This document shows, piece by piece, positions 21,625-34,536 of a stretch of 64,000 bases of DNA. Source of the stretch: Microvelia longipes (taxonomy: Eukaryota > Arthropoda > Insecta > Hemiptera > Veliidae); the NCBI GenBank assembly GCA_018340805.1, contig JACMZG010000008.1:11505278-11569277 (forward strand), given 5' to 3'. Position numbers and translations under genes: made by a program. Position 1 is the stretch's first letter, and the number at the start of each line of letters is the position of its first letter. A model generated the notes under the pieces. It was given only the letters and a program-made list of their open reading frames with translations. It searched no databases and was not told where the DNA came from.

Positions 21625-22217
21625 AAAAGTTATTTTAAAAGATAAGTTGACTGTCATGCTACTGTATGGCCACACTCGAGTTGACGTCCAATGAACCTTT
21701 CTCTCAAACAATGCTACTTTATCTTCCTTATCTTCTTTTTGTTTATTCGAGTAATTAACTTGAATATATATGTCTTTCAATAATATACAAAATAACTTAA
21801 ATAAGTTGTTGATTGGAAAAAATATTAATATTGTTACTCCAAAATATTGAATTAATTTGTGTTTTAAACTTCTTATAATGAATAGATGGTAGATAAAGAA
21901 AAATTTAAATAAAGATGTAGTTTAACTCTAACATTTCAATTGACTGGCTAAAGATGAGTTATCACAATGGCAGTGACGACCTTCCTAATAAGTTGTAAAT
22001 ATCCGCGGGCCTATCTGAATAGGCTTTCTCAATGTTTATCTGATGGTTACAATGAATAGATATTTTTATGTTTCTGTTGTTACACTGTTTTTTTACTTTG
22101 ACGCCTACATCACGATTCATTGCCTCTGTAATCTCTTTCATTGCTAAATAACAGTAAATAATTCTTAGATAATATTAGGTTACATTTTGCTAGATGCTAA
22201 TTCAAGTCTCAGGCTAA

Positions 22218-22275
<58 letters not shown>

Positions 22276-25200
22276 TATATATATATATATATATATAAAC
22301 CAACATTTATTTTACCTAAAGAAACCCAAAACACCTGAAATGGATTTAATCTTTTATCTTTAATTTGTTTGGACGCTTTTTAAAACTAAAAAGAAACCTC
22401 CCTACAGGGCAAACTGTGAGTAAAAAAAATTCAAAGAGCCAATTAGTAACTTTGTTAATTTATTTATTTAATTAATGAATTTTATTTATTTATTTATTTA
22501 ATAAATGATAAACCCTACTTGGTCAATACTGGTTAAAATAAATCTATGAATTTGATTCATAGACTTTCTAGGTAGGATAGAATCGGAAGTCTAGAGTGGT
22601 TGCACCTTAACAGAATTATGAAAACAGGTCAAAATTATAAAAAATACATTTATTTGAAGTATACTATTTAAAATATCAATACGAATGATGTATAATGCTT
22701 TTAATATATAAATCTATATTCAAGTGAATTCTATTATAATTAAGTAATTTAAAGTAAGTCGAATAATTATAAAATTATATGTATTACGAAATTAAGTGAA
22801 ATAAAAAAAGAAAGAAAAGAATCTAATATTATTTATAAGAATGAAATTAACCCATGAACACTATAAATAAATTATAAAGTATATTACTGAAAAAGTAATT
22901 AAAATTTAATTTACTAAAAAAGAAAATTAATTACATTAATATTAATTTATAAAATTTTAGAGCGTAATAAATACATTATAATTCTTACAATTAATTAAAA
23001 TTAAAACAAAACTACTAAACTACAACAATACTAATAAAAATTGAATTAAATAATTTAAAAAATTAATTTAGTAAGATAAAAATATTGTTTTGAAAAATAA
23101 TTAAAATTATAAACAGAATTAGTTAAAATAAAGTCAAAAAGTAATTGCACTATGTACAAGCTCATCGAACATTAAAACAAGTAAAACTCGAACTTATTAA
23201 TTTATTTTATTATGATTAATAGGTAATAAATTTAATAGAAACTAAAATTAATATAAGTAATATTGTTATTACTGTGCCTTACTGCCATGTGAAGAGAAAT
23301 TAAACTTTTAAGATAGATTTGAATCTTACCAACATTTGTTTTGCATATAGACAACTTATGATAAATAAAAAACTTAAGTACATTTAATGTAATCATATTT
23401 AAGTTTGATTAAGTTATTTAGGCCTGTGAACGTTTATCTATCTTTTTTCATTGTTAATTTTTATTACAAATAATTATTTTAATTAAAAATATTAAATTAA
23501 TTAATTTATTTTTTACTTTTAATGTCTAGTTTAATTTTCCTTCATTCAATTTTTTAGTTAGTAAAAAATAAATATTGCTTGAAATTGTCTTACTTTCTTT
23601 ATGTATATATACATATATATACTTACATTTTAACAAATAATTGTTCAATTTTATTGCTTATTTTAATCCTTTTTTCTTATATTTTTAACAAATATATTTT
23701 GGAGGGTTTCCTTTCTTGGAGGGATGTCGTTTCTTGTTCTTCAATTCTGTATATTTTTTCTTGAAATCTGGTTTATTGGATTGTAGGTGATAGTGGATTG
23801 CAAGATTTTATTATCACAGCAATTTGTTCTTCTTCTTTGGATTTATTTACCTGTAAACAAAATAGTCTATTTAAATGGTTTTATGGGAATACTGGTTTAT
23901 GATTGGTGAAAAAAGAAAAGATTTTCAAAAATACCTGTTTAGAATGAACCCCGCAGAGAAAAGAAAAGGTAGAGAAAACCATACTGTTCGTTCTATGAAA
24001 ATGTGGCTCGCTGAGCTGATTTCACGAGCTTAGGTTTTCGCTGAACTTACCAACAACTATGATTTCTAGAACTTAGTAAAAGTGTTCTGGCTTCTCTAAG
24101 ACCTCAACCATATCTGAGGCTGGTAGAGTTCTCAAGTAATTCAAGTGAAAATAAGTGAACCCTCTATAATTAGGGGTCCACAATCCACAAAAATACACCA
24201 CGTAGCCCCCCCCCTCCATTTTATCAACCCTCCTCAATTTTATAATGGCCATTTATTAGCCCCAAATATTTCTCATTAGAGCCTTAAACCTGTTTTTTAT
24301 CTGTCATTAAGGATTGAACTTACAGTTTATTTAGCTTATTTCTATTTAGTTTATTATTTAGCTTCGACATTTTTGTTATTGATTTAAAATAATAATCCTT
24401 TTGACCTTTTGAGAATTTTAAGTCAGTAAAAATAATTTTTCTGGACAGGGTGTCGTTTTAAAAGTTAGGGTGTGCCCATGAAAAATCTCACTAATTTTTT
24501 GGTTATACTATCTTATAAATTTTAGGGGTTTCACCCTGTTTTAAAATCGACAATACTGCCCCCTCCTATAAGATTTGAGAGCATTAACCCAAAAATGAAT
24601 TATTTTTTAGTCCTATGGAGTTATACAATATAATATAACTTTATTTGCAAATAAAAAGAATACATGATTAATACATTTCAAAAAAATTTTAGTACATGCA
24701 TATTATTATTATTTTATGCTATTTAAAACTACTTAATAACCTTTACGTAAGTCTGGAGATAAAATATATTTAAATAAAAAGCACATGACAACAACAAATA
24801 CTCATTTTTAATTCAAATATGGGTTTAAGTTATCTATTATGCATGAATAGTTTTTTAAGGTATCTTGTTATAGACGCTGAGTTTTAATTTAATTTGCAGG
24901 CTGTGAATAAACATTTAACAAAATTTTGATAATTTTTTACCAATTTTGAATAATTGATATTTTTAACACTTAGTTATTTTTTAAAGAAATTAAAGAAAAT
25001 CGATGTAAATTTTCTGATATTATCATTATAGTAATTTTTCATTTCAAAGAAACAAAGTCTCATTTCATTTCAAGAAAAAATGAAAAGTCTGTTCATGTTG
25101 ACCCATAAGCCAACTCCATCTTGGGACACTGCATACACAAAATTAATTGAGTTGCAGGTACTCGCTCACACAAAAGTGTAATTTAAGCGTACCGTTTTCA

Positions 25201-25840
25201 ACTGGGGAGTGTTTGAATACATTCATACATTTAATAATAAACAATAAAAATACTTACAATTAATTCACTGAGACGATAAAACTTAAAAACAATTAAACGA
25301 TTATACATTTATCTACTAGTTAAATGACATCTCATACCATATCGAAGCCTTTATATAATATCTAGAAGGCTCCACCCAACAGATATTTTAGTTATCAGGT
25401 ACTTGAATTTGTCAAATATCAATAACAGATAGTTGGTTTGTTTGCTTTTCTCATAGTTGAAGTAAAGAAGAGGTTTGGGAAAAGATAACTAATTATAATT
25501 CATAATATGTTCTAAATAAAAATCATATAATTTAAAGAATTGCTGCTACGTTTTGAACCACGTTTTCCCTTGAAATTTTTGAAATAACATTACACGCTGT
25601 TTCCATTATTTCATTTTCGATGAATACGAATAATATTTAATTATGAACCAAGGGAGTGCACAATGTTATTATTTCCTTGATCAGTAAATTGGCTCTTAAA
25701 GCAGAAAACAATTTATAAAGAAATGCCCCAATAAAAAGCAACAACGTTTTCATTTTTCTTAGGCCCCCAGTATAAATAATTTGGGTGCCGCTACCAATAA
25801 AAATAAATATACTATCTATGATATGAGGGGGCTCTAACCC
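21625..25840. other. Long AT-rich region without recognised genes
   Basis: (AT)n lies at about 22225-22298, and 22620-23560 is extremely AT-rich. 24190-24600 holds C-runs and TE-like debris. The frame at 23579-23764 is low complexity. No repeat with defined ends was found. Confidence 0.5.
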
Positions 25841-25844
25841 TTAA

Positions 25845-27109
25845 GGGTCAATCCATTTCAAGTGATCCAGAGATGTTGCTCGAAAAAAATTAAAATTGAT
25901 TTTTTTTTTCTGTGTTGGTCCTACCCATTGGTAGTCCAAAACGCCTAGTATTAGTTTTTTTTCTACAGCCTCCTTCATTTTCAAAAATCACTTTTTAGTT
26001 CCCGAGACACCTAAATTTTGAGTTTTTTCGCCAATTTTTGAGGCTTAATATTCCTGGGTTCAAAATCTTTTTTACTTACAAACTTACATAAAGTAAAAAC
26101 GATAAAAAATTATTGTCCCTTCCAGGATTCGAACCCAGGTACTCTGGCTTTGAGTGGTCGTATCGACTCCGGACCACTCTCTTTCAACTCGCAGGCCCAA
26201 AAACATTAAAATCGACTTCACACTTGAAATATGTGGTTTACTAATCATATTTTAGGTTTTATGGTAATCGAACAACGTTTTTTCGACTTTTTGGTCACTT
26301 TGGGTGGTCATGTCGAATTTATTTCCATAAAAAATTAATATATACCTTTAACTATGTTTTATTAGCAAAGAAACCCCAGGATAGACCCTATTTTCAATAT
26401 AAATCAGTATATTTTTGTGAAATCGTTAAACTGAAAAACTGCTGATTTTAAAAACGCTGTAAAGTACCTTAAAACCAAAATAAACAAAATGTTACATATT
26501 GGGCGTAAAACTGCAATGAATAGAGGTCATTTTAAGCCTAATTTTAAAAAAATCGCCCCAGTCCCATTGGACGATAAATCGCCCTGAAAAACGCCAAAAT
26601 CGTGAAAACCTTAACTTTCAATAATTCATTGACTCCAAAAGGTAAAATTTGGAACATTAAAATATTTTTGTTCCTTATGGTCACCTTAGTAACCAAGAAT
26701 TATTTCAATTTTTTTCAATATCATCTTCCTTGTTAAAAAAAATAATGAAAAAGTGTATTTTCAGTCTTTGTGGTCAAATTTATTATGCAAACTCACGAGT
26801 AGATTAGCAGCAGTAGAACAAAAAATATTGGTTCCTATATAAAGCCCAAAGAGGACACTTTCAAACGAGACCTGTTTCATTAACCTAGGCTAAGCCAAAG
26901 CCGAAATATTAAGCCTCAAAAATTGGCGAAAAAACTCAAAATTTAGGTGTCTCGGGAACTAAAAAGTGATTTTTGAAAATGAAGGAGGCTGTAGAAAAAG
27001 CTAATACTAGGCGTTTTGGACTACCTATGGGTAGGACCAACACAGAAAAAAAATCAATTTTTATTTTTTTCGAGCAACATTTCTGGATCACTTGAAATGG
27101 ATTGACCCT
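25845..27109. mobile_element. TTAA-flanked DNA transposon with ~200-bp terminal repeats
   Basis: The ends GGGTCAATCCATTTCAAGTG and CACTTGAAATGGATTGACCC are exact inverses. The inverted repeats extend over 25845-26050 and 26905-27109 with few changes. TTAA lies at 25841-25844 and 27110-27113. TTAA targets suit piggyBac or Kolobok elements. No transposase is seen in the 850-bp interior, so it is non-autonomous. A tRNA-derived SINE is nested next to the left arm. Confidence 0.75.
26060..26205 (-). mobile_element. tRNA-derived SINE, family C, copy 2 (nested)
   Basis: On the minus strand: AGTGGTCCGGAGTCGATACG (A-box region), then ACCTGGGTTCGAATCCTGG with B box GGGTTCGAATCC (26136-26125), then TTTTTTATCGTTTTTAC, TAAGTTTG. 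It is better preserved than the 17811 copy and lies inside the TTAA element. Confidence 0.7.
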
Positions 27110-27374
27110 TTAATTATATCAATACGCTTTTTACTACCAAGTAAGTAAAAAGTAAACTTATAGTGCTTCTTTAATCCCTAAAAACTAGTTATTAAACTTC
27201 ACATTATATACTGTCTAGATCTAGTAGCTAAATATAGACCTGAAAATATGACATATTGGTACTGCTTTAGACTAAATGGTTCTGAAAATGAACCTCAGAT
27301 AATAAAGGAAGAACATGGTCTACCTATTCAGAGTAGAGCACTTCATATAATTTCTCAAGCTAGAACTTTTCTAA

Positions 27375-27376
27375 AA

Positions 27377-27468
<92 letters not shown>

Positions 27469-27518
27469 CACACACCACACACACTATATATATATATATT
27501 ATATTATATATATATACA

Positions 27519-27601
<83 letters not shown>

Positions 27602-27605
27602 AAAA
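27375..27605. repeat. (AT)n with (AC)n microsatellite
   Basis: Mixed AT and AC dinucleotide runs. The 128-codon frame over it is a low-complexity artefact. Confidence 0.9.
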
Positions 27606-27649
27606 TATGTTTACACTCTGAGGACAAGCATTAAGCAAAATAATAGGCG

Positions 27650-28066
27650 GAAGACGTATAGAAATAAAAGTTTGATGAATCCCAAGGTGTTAGAAATGTA
27701 TAAGGTGATTCAATTTGATGTAAACAAATCAAACGCATTCGGAGATTATAGCCTGACGTTTTTATGAATGACGTGTGACGTCATTGCAGGAATCGGTATA
27801 GGCGGTCAACTTTGAAAATTTAATATTTATTTCTGCAATGACGTAAATTTCATAAACCTTAAAGTTTATGAATATGACGCATATGAGGTATTTGCTGTCA
27901 CACAGAAATCGAAATTATAGTCATGCTGGTTATTTAAAGTTAAATTATGTTATTATCCAGGATTGCAATCTTTCTTCTATATCTAATGTAAAGAATACAT
28001 AGATTAATTTATATCTGGCACGTATGTCTGCAAGCTGGGACTGGAAACATTCGATTGGGCATAGGG
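27650..28066. other. Unclassified sequence
   Basis: Contains a diverged inverted pair around TGACGTCATTGCAGGAA and TTTCTGCAATGACGTAAATT (about 27776-27848), like family G words. No gene is supported. Confidence 0.35.
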
Positions 28067-28415
28067 CCACCCCCTTTTTCGATGATGTTAGAATAGACTA
28101 TACTAAGATTAAAAGGGGCCATATTTTTAAGTAAAAAGATTGTATAAAACCCAAACAAGGGCCCCCGCCACTTGATGATCTTAAGAAAGACTATTCTATG
28201 ATTAAACGCAGGGCCCCATTTTCAGGCAAAGAGACTCAATAGGGCAAACTCTTATAGGGGGCCCCGCGACTTAATGATGTTATGACAGACTATACTATTC
28301 TTTACTGGGGCTTGGAACCATTTTATTAAATGGTTTACCTTATCTTTTTGGGAGCCCTAACCGCTGGGGGCCCACCCGCATTGTGGGCCTTTGCGGGCCC
28401 GTAGTTCCGCCACTG
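28067..28415. mobile_element. DNA-transposon remnant with three ~95-bp tandem units
   Basis: Three diverged copies of a unit with GATGATGTTAGAATAGACTA and GGGGCC words begin near 28070, 28170 and 28262. The right edge is GGGCCCGTAGTTCCGCCACTG (28395-28415), whose inverse CAGTGGCGGAACTACGGG is a hAT-like terminus. No matching left end was found. Confidence 0.5.
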
Positions 28416-28439
28416 TGCTCTTGATCCTATGTGACACTT

Positions 28440-28540
28440 ATTTTTGGTATCAGGAAGCTAAACTAAATTGCTTTTCTCCTTACTTTCCCCCTCCACTTCT
28501 GTCATCCAACCGTCCTCATAAGCTTAATTTTCCTGAAGAA
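28440..28540 (+). mobile_element. Single unit related to the 33640 minisatellite region
   Basis: TTTTTGGTATCAGGAAGC, then TCCTTACTTTCC and ATCCAACCGTCCTCATAAGC match the leader and first unit at 33630-33705. Confidence 0.5.
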
Positions 28541-29850
28541 AAATCGCTAAAAACGATAAAAAAATAACTTGTAACAGTTTTGTAAAATAGCTACCAGAAA
28601 TGGCAAACATTACAAACGAACCTGACGACTGATTTAAAAGGTAAATATGTATAAAAGCACTGTCAAAATACTAAATACATAATTTTTTATGTTCTTTTTT
28701 ATTTATTTTAATGTATTGTCTAATCTAATGTTAAAATTTAGGATTCTGATTTATTAAATTTATATGTGTGTAGATAAAATTAATAATAATTATAATTTGA
28801 ATAATTTTAACCTAAGTTTTGTTATACCACATTTTTTTTGTATTAATTTTACTAATTTATTTATTACTTTAGTTTTATTTTGTAATAATTTTATTTGATT
28901 TGTAAGTCTTTCACTATTTTTTAAATGTTACTTGATAGATATTTTACGAGTTAACATCTGACTTGATACGACTTGAAATATGAGATAAGTATAGGCTTGC
29001 AACTTACTTGCATGTCGTGTGCATATTTTACAATTTTTATTTTAAATTTACTATTACTTAATTTTAGATGTATTTTGTTGAAAATTATTTTAAAGTAATG
29101 ATCTTTTTATTTCAACTATAAATTATATTGTAAAAATAATGTTATTCGTTTAAATGAATGTTCTTCTAGTTTAATGTTTAAAACTATTAGCCATTTATTA
29201 TTAGAAAATATTGCTTATGAGGTTGTTCGAATAATGGGCATAGACATTGTCAGGGTAAATACACTTCGAAGGTGCCACGGGGAGTGGAGGAGGATTGAAT
29301 AACGGAAATTCGCTCATTTCACCGTAAAATGCCATGTATTAAAAAAATATATAAAAAAAAACAAATACTCATAGATCTTCTTCTAACTGGCTAAGCAGCA
29401 GCCGCGAAGCTGCAAAGGTCTGAAGCAGCAGCCACGACGCTGCTAAAATCCGAAGGCCCTGTTTAAATTTGATGTTGTGGAGATCTAGTGATTATTATTA
29501 GCAAGCTAGAATCATTTAATGCTACTTACATTTGTCCTCCAATTCCCATTACACACTAAAAACAATCTATCCTTCAATAAAATTACACAAGTATTATTAA
29601 TAAAATTAGACAAGTATAGCTTCGTTACGTCCAAAAAAATGTAGAAAAATATAACACCTACTTTTAACGGATTTCCAAAAGAAGCATGAATAATGGAACA
29701 TGAGGATCTCACGATAACTTTCGAAGGCTTTGTCGGATTGTAATGCAACTTATACAAACTGGTACAAAATCATTGCTGTAAAGTCAGAACCCTTTATGAA
29801 ATTTCATCTTAACACAAAATAATGACTCAACAAAAATTAAAATATTTTTG
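28541..29850. other. AT-rich spacer, no gene supported
   Basis: A short duplicated AGCAGCAGCC(G/A)CGA(A/C)GCTGC motif lies at about 29395-29443. The frame at 29512-29757 is unrecognised and lacks context. Confidence 0.4.
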
Positions 29851-29854
29851 GCGG

Positions 29855-30130
29855 GGAGGTCCCCAAGCCGGGCGAATCTTTTTTGAAATGCGCGCTTTCT
29901 TGCTTATCAATCCAATTTTTGCTAGATTGTTCGATATATTTTTAATAACCTGAGCATTAGCATCACAGCTTGTTATTTTTTTCGAGTTTTTCATAGAATG
30001 AAATTTATCCCATAGATTATTACGATACGCAGCACAGCATTATTTGCACTCATTTGAAGCCCAGTTTATGCTACTTTTTAGCGCATTGCTTTGAAAAATT
30101 CTAAAAATAAAAGAATTTTAAATTTGATAA
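29855..30130. mobile_element. Family F element, diverged copy
   Basis: GGCGGGGAGGTCCCCAAGCC, GGGCGAAT, TGCGCGCTTTCTTGC, then ATAACCTGAGC follow the order at 17941 and 35745. Confidence 0.45.
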
Positions 30131-30164
30131 TAGAATAGGAAAATAAACAAAAAATAGGTTACTG

Positions 30165-30400
30165 GGTACCTCGGAACTTTTCCTCTTCACATCGGATTCG
30201 TTACGCCCATCCTCACTACGTCGGACTCGCTTCGTTTGTCTCCAGAATATACATGTCGTCAAATTTACAGTCCAACACGTAGTAAATTCACCATATAGTA
30301 AATTAGCTTTGTTTCTAACGGTCTAACCCATCTAGGTACTGACCTCACTCTGATGATCCTTATTTTTTATGATCCAATGATCCACGATACCGTAGTATCG
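30165..30400 (-). mobile_element. 5S-SINE copy
   Basis: The tail is at the left (GGGTACCTCGGAACTTTTCC, 30177 on), then the inverse body (CGGACTCGCTTCG). The head region is about 30317-30375 (minus strand TACCTAGATGGGTTAGACCG, a diverged C box). Full length but decayed. Confidence 0.6.
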
Positions 30401-30479
30401 AAACTTAGTAAAGTATTTTTGTTACGTAAAGTAATACACTTCAACTCTGTCGCATTATTTTTCTTTTTTTTTAAGTTTT

Positions 30480-30595
30480 AAAAAACGAATACAAGTCATT
30501 AAATTAAAATTGGTCTATTGCTGATAATGAGATGCTATTTATGTTGATCCTTATATATGACTACATGCGTGCCAATCAAACCTATCGACAATTTT
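30480..30595 (-). mobile_element. Family G terminal fragment
   Basis: Matches 30970-31080 with substitutions (ACAAGTCATT, GATAATGAGATG, ACTACATGCGTGCC). It lies between two 5S-SINE copies. Confidence 0.45.
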
Positions 30596-30800
30596 TTCGA
30601 AGTGTTGGTTGTCTTTATTTTGGTAGAAATTTTTCTACTACGGAATCGCTTCGCTCATCTTCAGACAGTAAATACATACGTTTTATACTTAGCGGTCACC
30701 CATACAGCACTGATCACTCTCAATGCTGCTTGACTTTTATGATCCATCAAAAATCATAGATATTCTTGTCGTATTAAAACGAAACTTATTGCACTTATTT
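30596..30800 (-). mobile_element. 5S-SINE copy
   Basis: On the minus strand the head reads GATGGATCATAAAAG, then AAGCAGCATTGAGAGTGATC (A box/intermediate) and GTATGGGTGACCGCTAAG (C box), then TATGTATTTACTGTCTGAAG and GAGCGAAGCG. The terminal tail block is missing or diverged. The frame at 30532-30759 is a shadow. Confidence 0.7.
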
Positions 30801-30814
30801 ATAAAGTAGAGGTA

Positions 30815-30905
30815 TATAATATATATATATATTATATATATTATATATATTATATAATTTATATAATTACGATACTATATATATATATATTCATTATATA
30901 TATAG
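30815..30905. repeat. (AT)n microsatellite
   Basis: Interrupted AT dinucleotide runs. Confidence 0.9.
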
Positions 30906-30952
30906 GTAATACTTGCACCACATATCAACCTCAATTTGCATTATGTCCGATT

Positions 30953-31440
30953 TTTTACATTTTTTTAAAAAACGTACACAAGTCATTTGATAAAAATTGA
31001 ACTAATGCTGTTGATGAGATAAAACTCGGCACATATGTTAGTCTTAAACATAACTACATACGTGCTAAATCTCAATACGATCGCATTATTATTTCGCGTT
31101 TTATGATTTTTCGGAATTTTTGTTGAGTCATTATCGCAAGTTAATGACGTCATAAAAAGTATTTTTGGATTAGCACAACTGCAATGATACACTGATTTTC
31201 GTACAAGTATCAACTCTCTTGCATATATACACATAGGAAGTACGATAACAACACACAAACACTCACACAATATAGACAGACAACTTTGTAAAACCACTCA
31301 GGAGATCTTAAAACACCTAAAACGGATAGATCTGGTGACATCCCGGCTTCGGATTTTTTTTGCAAACTCAATACTTTTCCTATATATCTACGGTATAAAT
31401 GAGGAAAAGTAAAAAAGATAGGTAGAAAAAATATACATTT
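30953..31440 (-). mobile_element. Family G, longest copy
   Basis: Longest representative of the unclassified repeat. It spans the words shared by all fragments, from the end CATTTTTTTAAAAAACGTAC (30958) through TAATGACGTCATAAAAAG to AATACTTTTCC near 31380. The 104-codon frame at 30983-31297 is not shared in frame with other copies. No terminal inverted repeat or poly(A) tail is obvious. Confidence 0.5.
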
Positions 31441-31850
31441 TACTTTATACTAAGTCCTGCGTTACATTTCTTGGGTTCCGCCCATCCAAACCTTAATATT
31501 TTGACATCTGTTTTAACTATTGGTTGTAAAGGTCTAACAGTAATTTTTATTTACTATAACAAAGCTAATAAAATAATTTTACTGCGCCTTGTAATTTTAA
31601 CTATTTTAACTTGGAAAGTCATAAAATTAAATGATTGCATTGCTCACTGTTGAACTTGACTTATAAGGTAAACTCTAAAATGTATTGCAGTCATATTGAA
31701 TACTCTTAACTGCGTATTTCTGGGAGTTTTAACATTTTTATTGTCCCACTGAATTACTGATAGATAGTGTTGTTATATAATTTAGTTATAAGCCATGTTT
31801 ACGTCGAATAATGTCTGTATTCGGGTCTTGAGTCATTTTAAAAATAAAAA
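31441..31850. other. Spacer, no feature recognised
   Basis: The frame at 31471-31653 has no recognisable homology. Confidence 0.35.
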
Positions 31851-31863
31851 TCTTTAATGGGAT

Positions 31864-32061
31864 AGTAGTAGTAGTAGTAATATGAGGGGGGGGGGTTAGG
31901 CTCCGGCTTTACGTCCTTCTGAAGGACGTGGTACGCAGGAATTTTTAACCTTCACATATAAATCCTTGAGGCCCGTGCTGGGATTGAACCCATGACTAAA
32001 TAAACTCTGAAGTTCCATTCATTTTTGTATTGGCCCGTACCTTAACCACTTCACACACAGT
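31864..32061 (-). mobile_element. tRNA-derived SINE, family A, internally deleted copy
   Basis: The plus-strand left edge has the (TAG)n tail; then TTTACGTCC, GAAGGACGTGGTACGCAG, GGCCCGTGCTGGGATTGAAC match 8327-8410. Flanks CTTTAATGGGATA (31852) and CTTTATGGGTA (32063) look like an eroded target duplication. About 360 bp of the body are missing. Confidence 0.7.
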
Positions 32062-32104
32062 CCTTTATGGGTAGCTAAGTATTTTTTCTTATGTTACAGG
32101 ATTT

Positions 32105-32305
32105 GGTACGCTCCTCCTCACCACTCCGGACCCGCTTCGCTCGGTCTACAGAATACAAAAGGTAAGTAGCGATGTTTAAATTTATAAGTAGTGTTATCTT
32201 TCGGACTTGTTTCACTCAGACAGGGAAGATCGAGTTTAATCTCGGCGGTCACCCATCCGCCTTCTGACTACCGCGGATGTACAAGGCGTAAATAAACTTA
32301 GAATC
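32105..32305 (-). mobile_element. 5S-SINE copy
   Basis: Minus-strand C box GGATGGGTGACCGCCGAG (near 32247) with an A-box half replaced or rearranged. The body CGGACTCGCTTCG-type words are at 32127-32145 and 32198-32215. Confidence 0.55.
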
Positions 32306-32309
32306 TCAT

Positions 32310-33120
32310 ATACTTGTTTTTTGTATATAAAGGAACACTACCGTGCCAAATTTTGACTCAATTAGCTGGTTTTATAAATCAATATGTTTACTTGATGAAC
32401 ATGACTAATAATGAATGTGTAATTGTAACTTGGCCACAATTTTTGGTCTTATACAGTCTTGTTAAATATAAAATTAATCCTAATATTTTCTTGTGTTTTA
32501 AGACATTTTTGACGGTTGACTGTTCTCATAACATATTTAAAAGAGGCCAGTAGGCCTAAACTCTTAATTGTGTGTACACTCAAACTTTAAAATTTTCTAG
32601 TTAAACTCACTGGAAGCTTCGCTTCGATAATAATTGAGATATACAATACATACACACAAAGGAACGGATACACAAGCGTAAAGACCATCCAGGTCTTAAA
32701 CTGGACGATCACCAGGAGGCAGCGAAGTGCGGAGCGTCGTCGACGCATCGCGAACCGCTTTCCCTAATACTTATAATCGATTAATCGTACTCACGCCGCT
32801 CCACCCCATCTGCCTTTAATACTAAACTTAACCATCAACTCGTTATACTCATTGGTGACAACTACACAACTTAGGATAGTCCGATTGAAGCTAGACCGGT
32901 TCTCATTTATGAAATACCTACGAATTAGGAATACAACTTCGAGGCCCTTCCGCTTTGAGTTCCTGCTTTGCTCGCTCTAGTTCTTTAGAAGTTATTTTTG
33001 TCCTGTCCGTTTGGGACAGTGCGCTAACTAGAGCGAAACAAGAGGTAAAGGCCCTTTTATTATGCTATCTCCCTAGCACTACTGAACCCAACAGATATCG
33101 TAGAGGTAATAGACATAGTC
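32310..33120. other. Spacer, no gene supported
   Basis: GC-richer around 32690-32760. An inverted pair TTTGCTCGCTCTAGTT/AACTAGAGCGAAACAAG flanks 32970-33045. Frames at 32314-32553 and 32955-33197 are unrecognised. Confidence 0.4.
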
Positions 33121-33139
33121 GTGTACAACACACCACAAA

Positions 33140-33345
33140 TACAACACATACACACACACACACACACACACCACACACACACACACACATACTATAATCT
33201 ACACTACATTTACATATACATATATATATTATATAAGTATAGATATCTATTATTATATATATGTATATTATATATATTATATTATATATATTATATATAT
33301 ATATATATATTATATTATTTATATGTTATGTGTGTGTGTGTTGTG
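33140..33345. repeat. (AC)n, (AT)n and (GT)n microsatellites
   Basis: (AC)n at about 33148-33190, interrupted AT runs to 33325, then (GT)n. Confidence 0.9.
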
Positions 33346-33629
33346 TAAGTTTGCGCAATTAGGGGTGTTCCGAGTCTGATGAAAGCCGATCTCAAGCGAT
33401 TTAGAGCATATTATCTACTTAAGTATATGATGCCTTGTTATAAAGCAATTTCAAGTATCAGCATTTTTTATGACGTCATAACTTCGGTTAAGGACGACAT
33501 AAAATCATGTCAAGGCTCCCCAATCTTCTATCATTTTGCCATATGCCAAATTTTTTCATTTCGATTTGAGAAAATTTTCGAGAGTTATATATCTGTGTAA
33601 ATTTCGTAATTGTTTTCGTACATAATAGT

Positions 33630-33855
33630 TTTGGTATCAGGAAGCAAATTGATTCGTCTTACTTTCCTCTTCAGCTTTCGTTATCCAGCAACCTTACAAG
33701 CTTGTATTTTCGTTATCAGCAACCTACAAGCTTTTTGTTATCCAGCACTCAACAAGCTTTATTTTTCGTTAGTCAAGCAACCTCACAAGCTTTATTTATT
33801 CTTTATCAGCAAACTCACAAGCTTATTTCGTTATCATCACAAGCTTTATTTTCAT
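33630..33855 (+). repeat. ~31-bp minisatellite
   Basis: After a leader shared with 28440-28500, about six degenerate copies of AACCTCACAAGCTTTATTTT plus CGTTATCAGC-type bases. 33420-33620 before it carries family G words (TTTTTTATGACGTCATAACT). Confidence 0.75.
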
Positions 33856-33859
33856 GATG

Positions 33860-34530
33860 ATAATTTGCTAATAATAAGGTGTTCGGCAACAGAATGCTAA
33901 GCACATTGATTCCATTGTGCGTTTAACAGAGATTCTATTATTCTCCTTTGATCTATGATCTCATAAATAATCTTTTGAAAGATACCCCCTCATAAATATG
34001 TTAATAACTGGCTTAACTATGCCATATTACGCCATTTGTACTATGGAACAGTTTGAATACTGTCAGGGGCGAAGTCCCACACTGACACCTATAAGGTCAC
34101 GAGGTCAAAGGTCAAATAATGACCCTCTTTAGCTCATAAAACACAATCCATATACAGATTATAAACCTTGTGATTCCATCATTTTCTTATAACCTACATT
34201 TTTATTATCTGTGGTCTTATACCTAAAAATAGTTTAATAATCTAATAAAAACTTTGACGTTTTTATTAAATTTACTTGCGAAGCGATTTTCCATTAAAAT
34301 CCGAGCTTATCAATTCTTGCTTAACAAGTGTATTGTTAATGATTTATAACTTAAGTAGTAGCACTAAACGTTATTAATTTTTTTCTGTATTATTCAGAGA
34401 AAATGTGAATATTTATACCATTGTTTATGCAAAATAATGCATAATGCATATACTTCCAAAATTAGCAGTGCACCACATTAATCGAACTATTTTAAATAAA
34501 TTTTCTATGAATGATATTTAATTATAGTAT
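33860..34530. other. Spacer, no feature recognised
   Basis: Unique AT-rich sequence with no supported frame. Confidence 0.4.
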
Positions 34531-34536
34531 AACACA

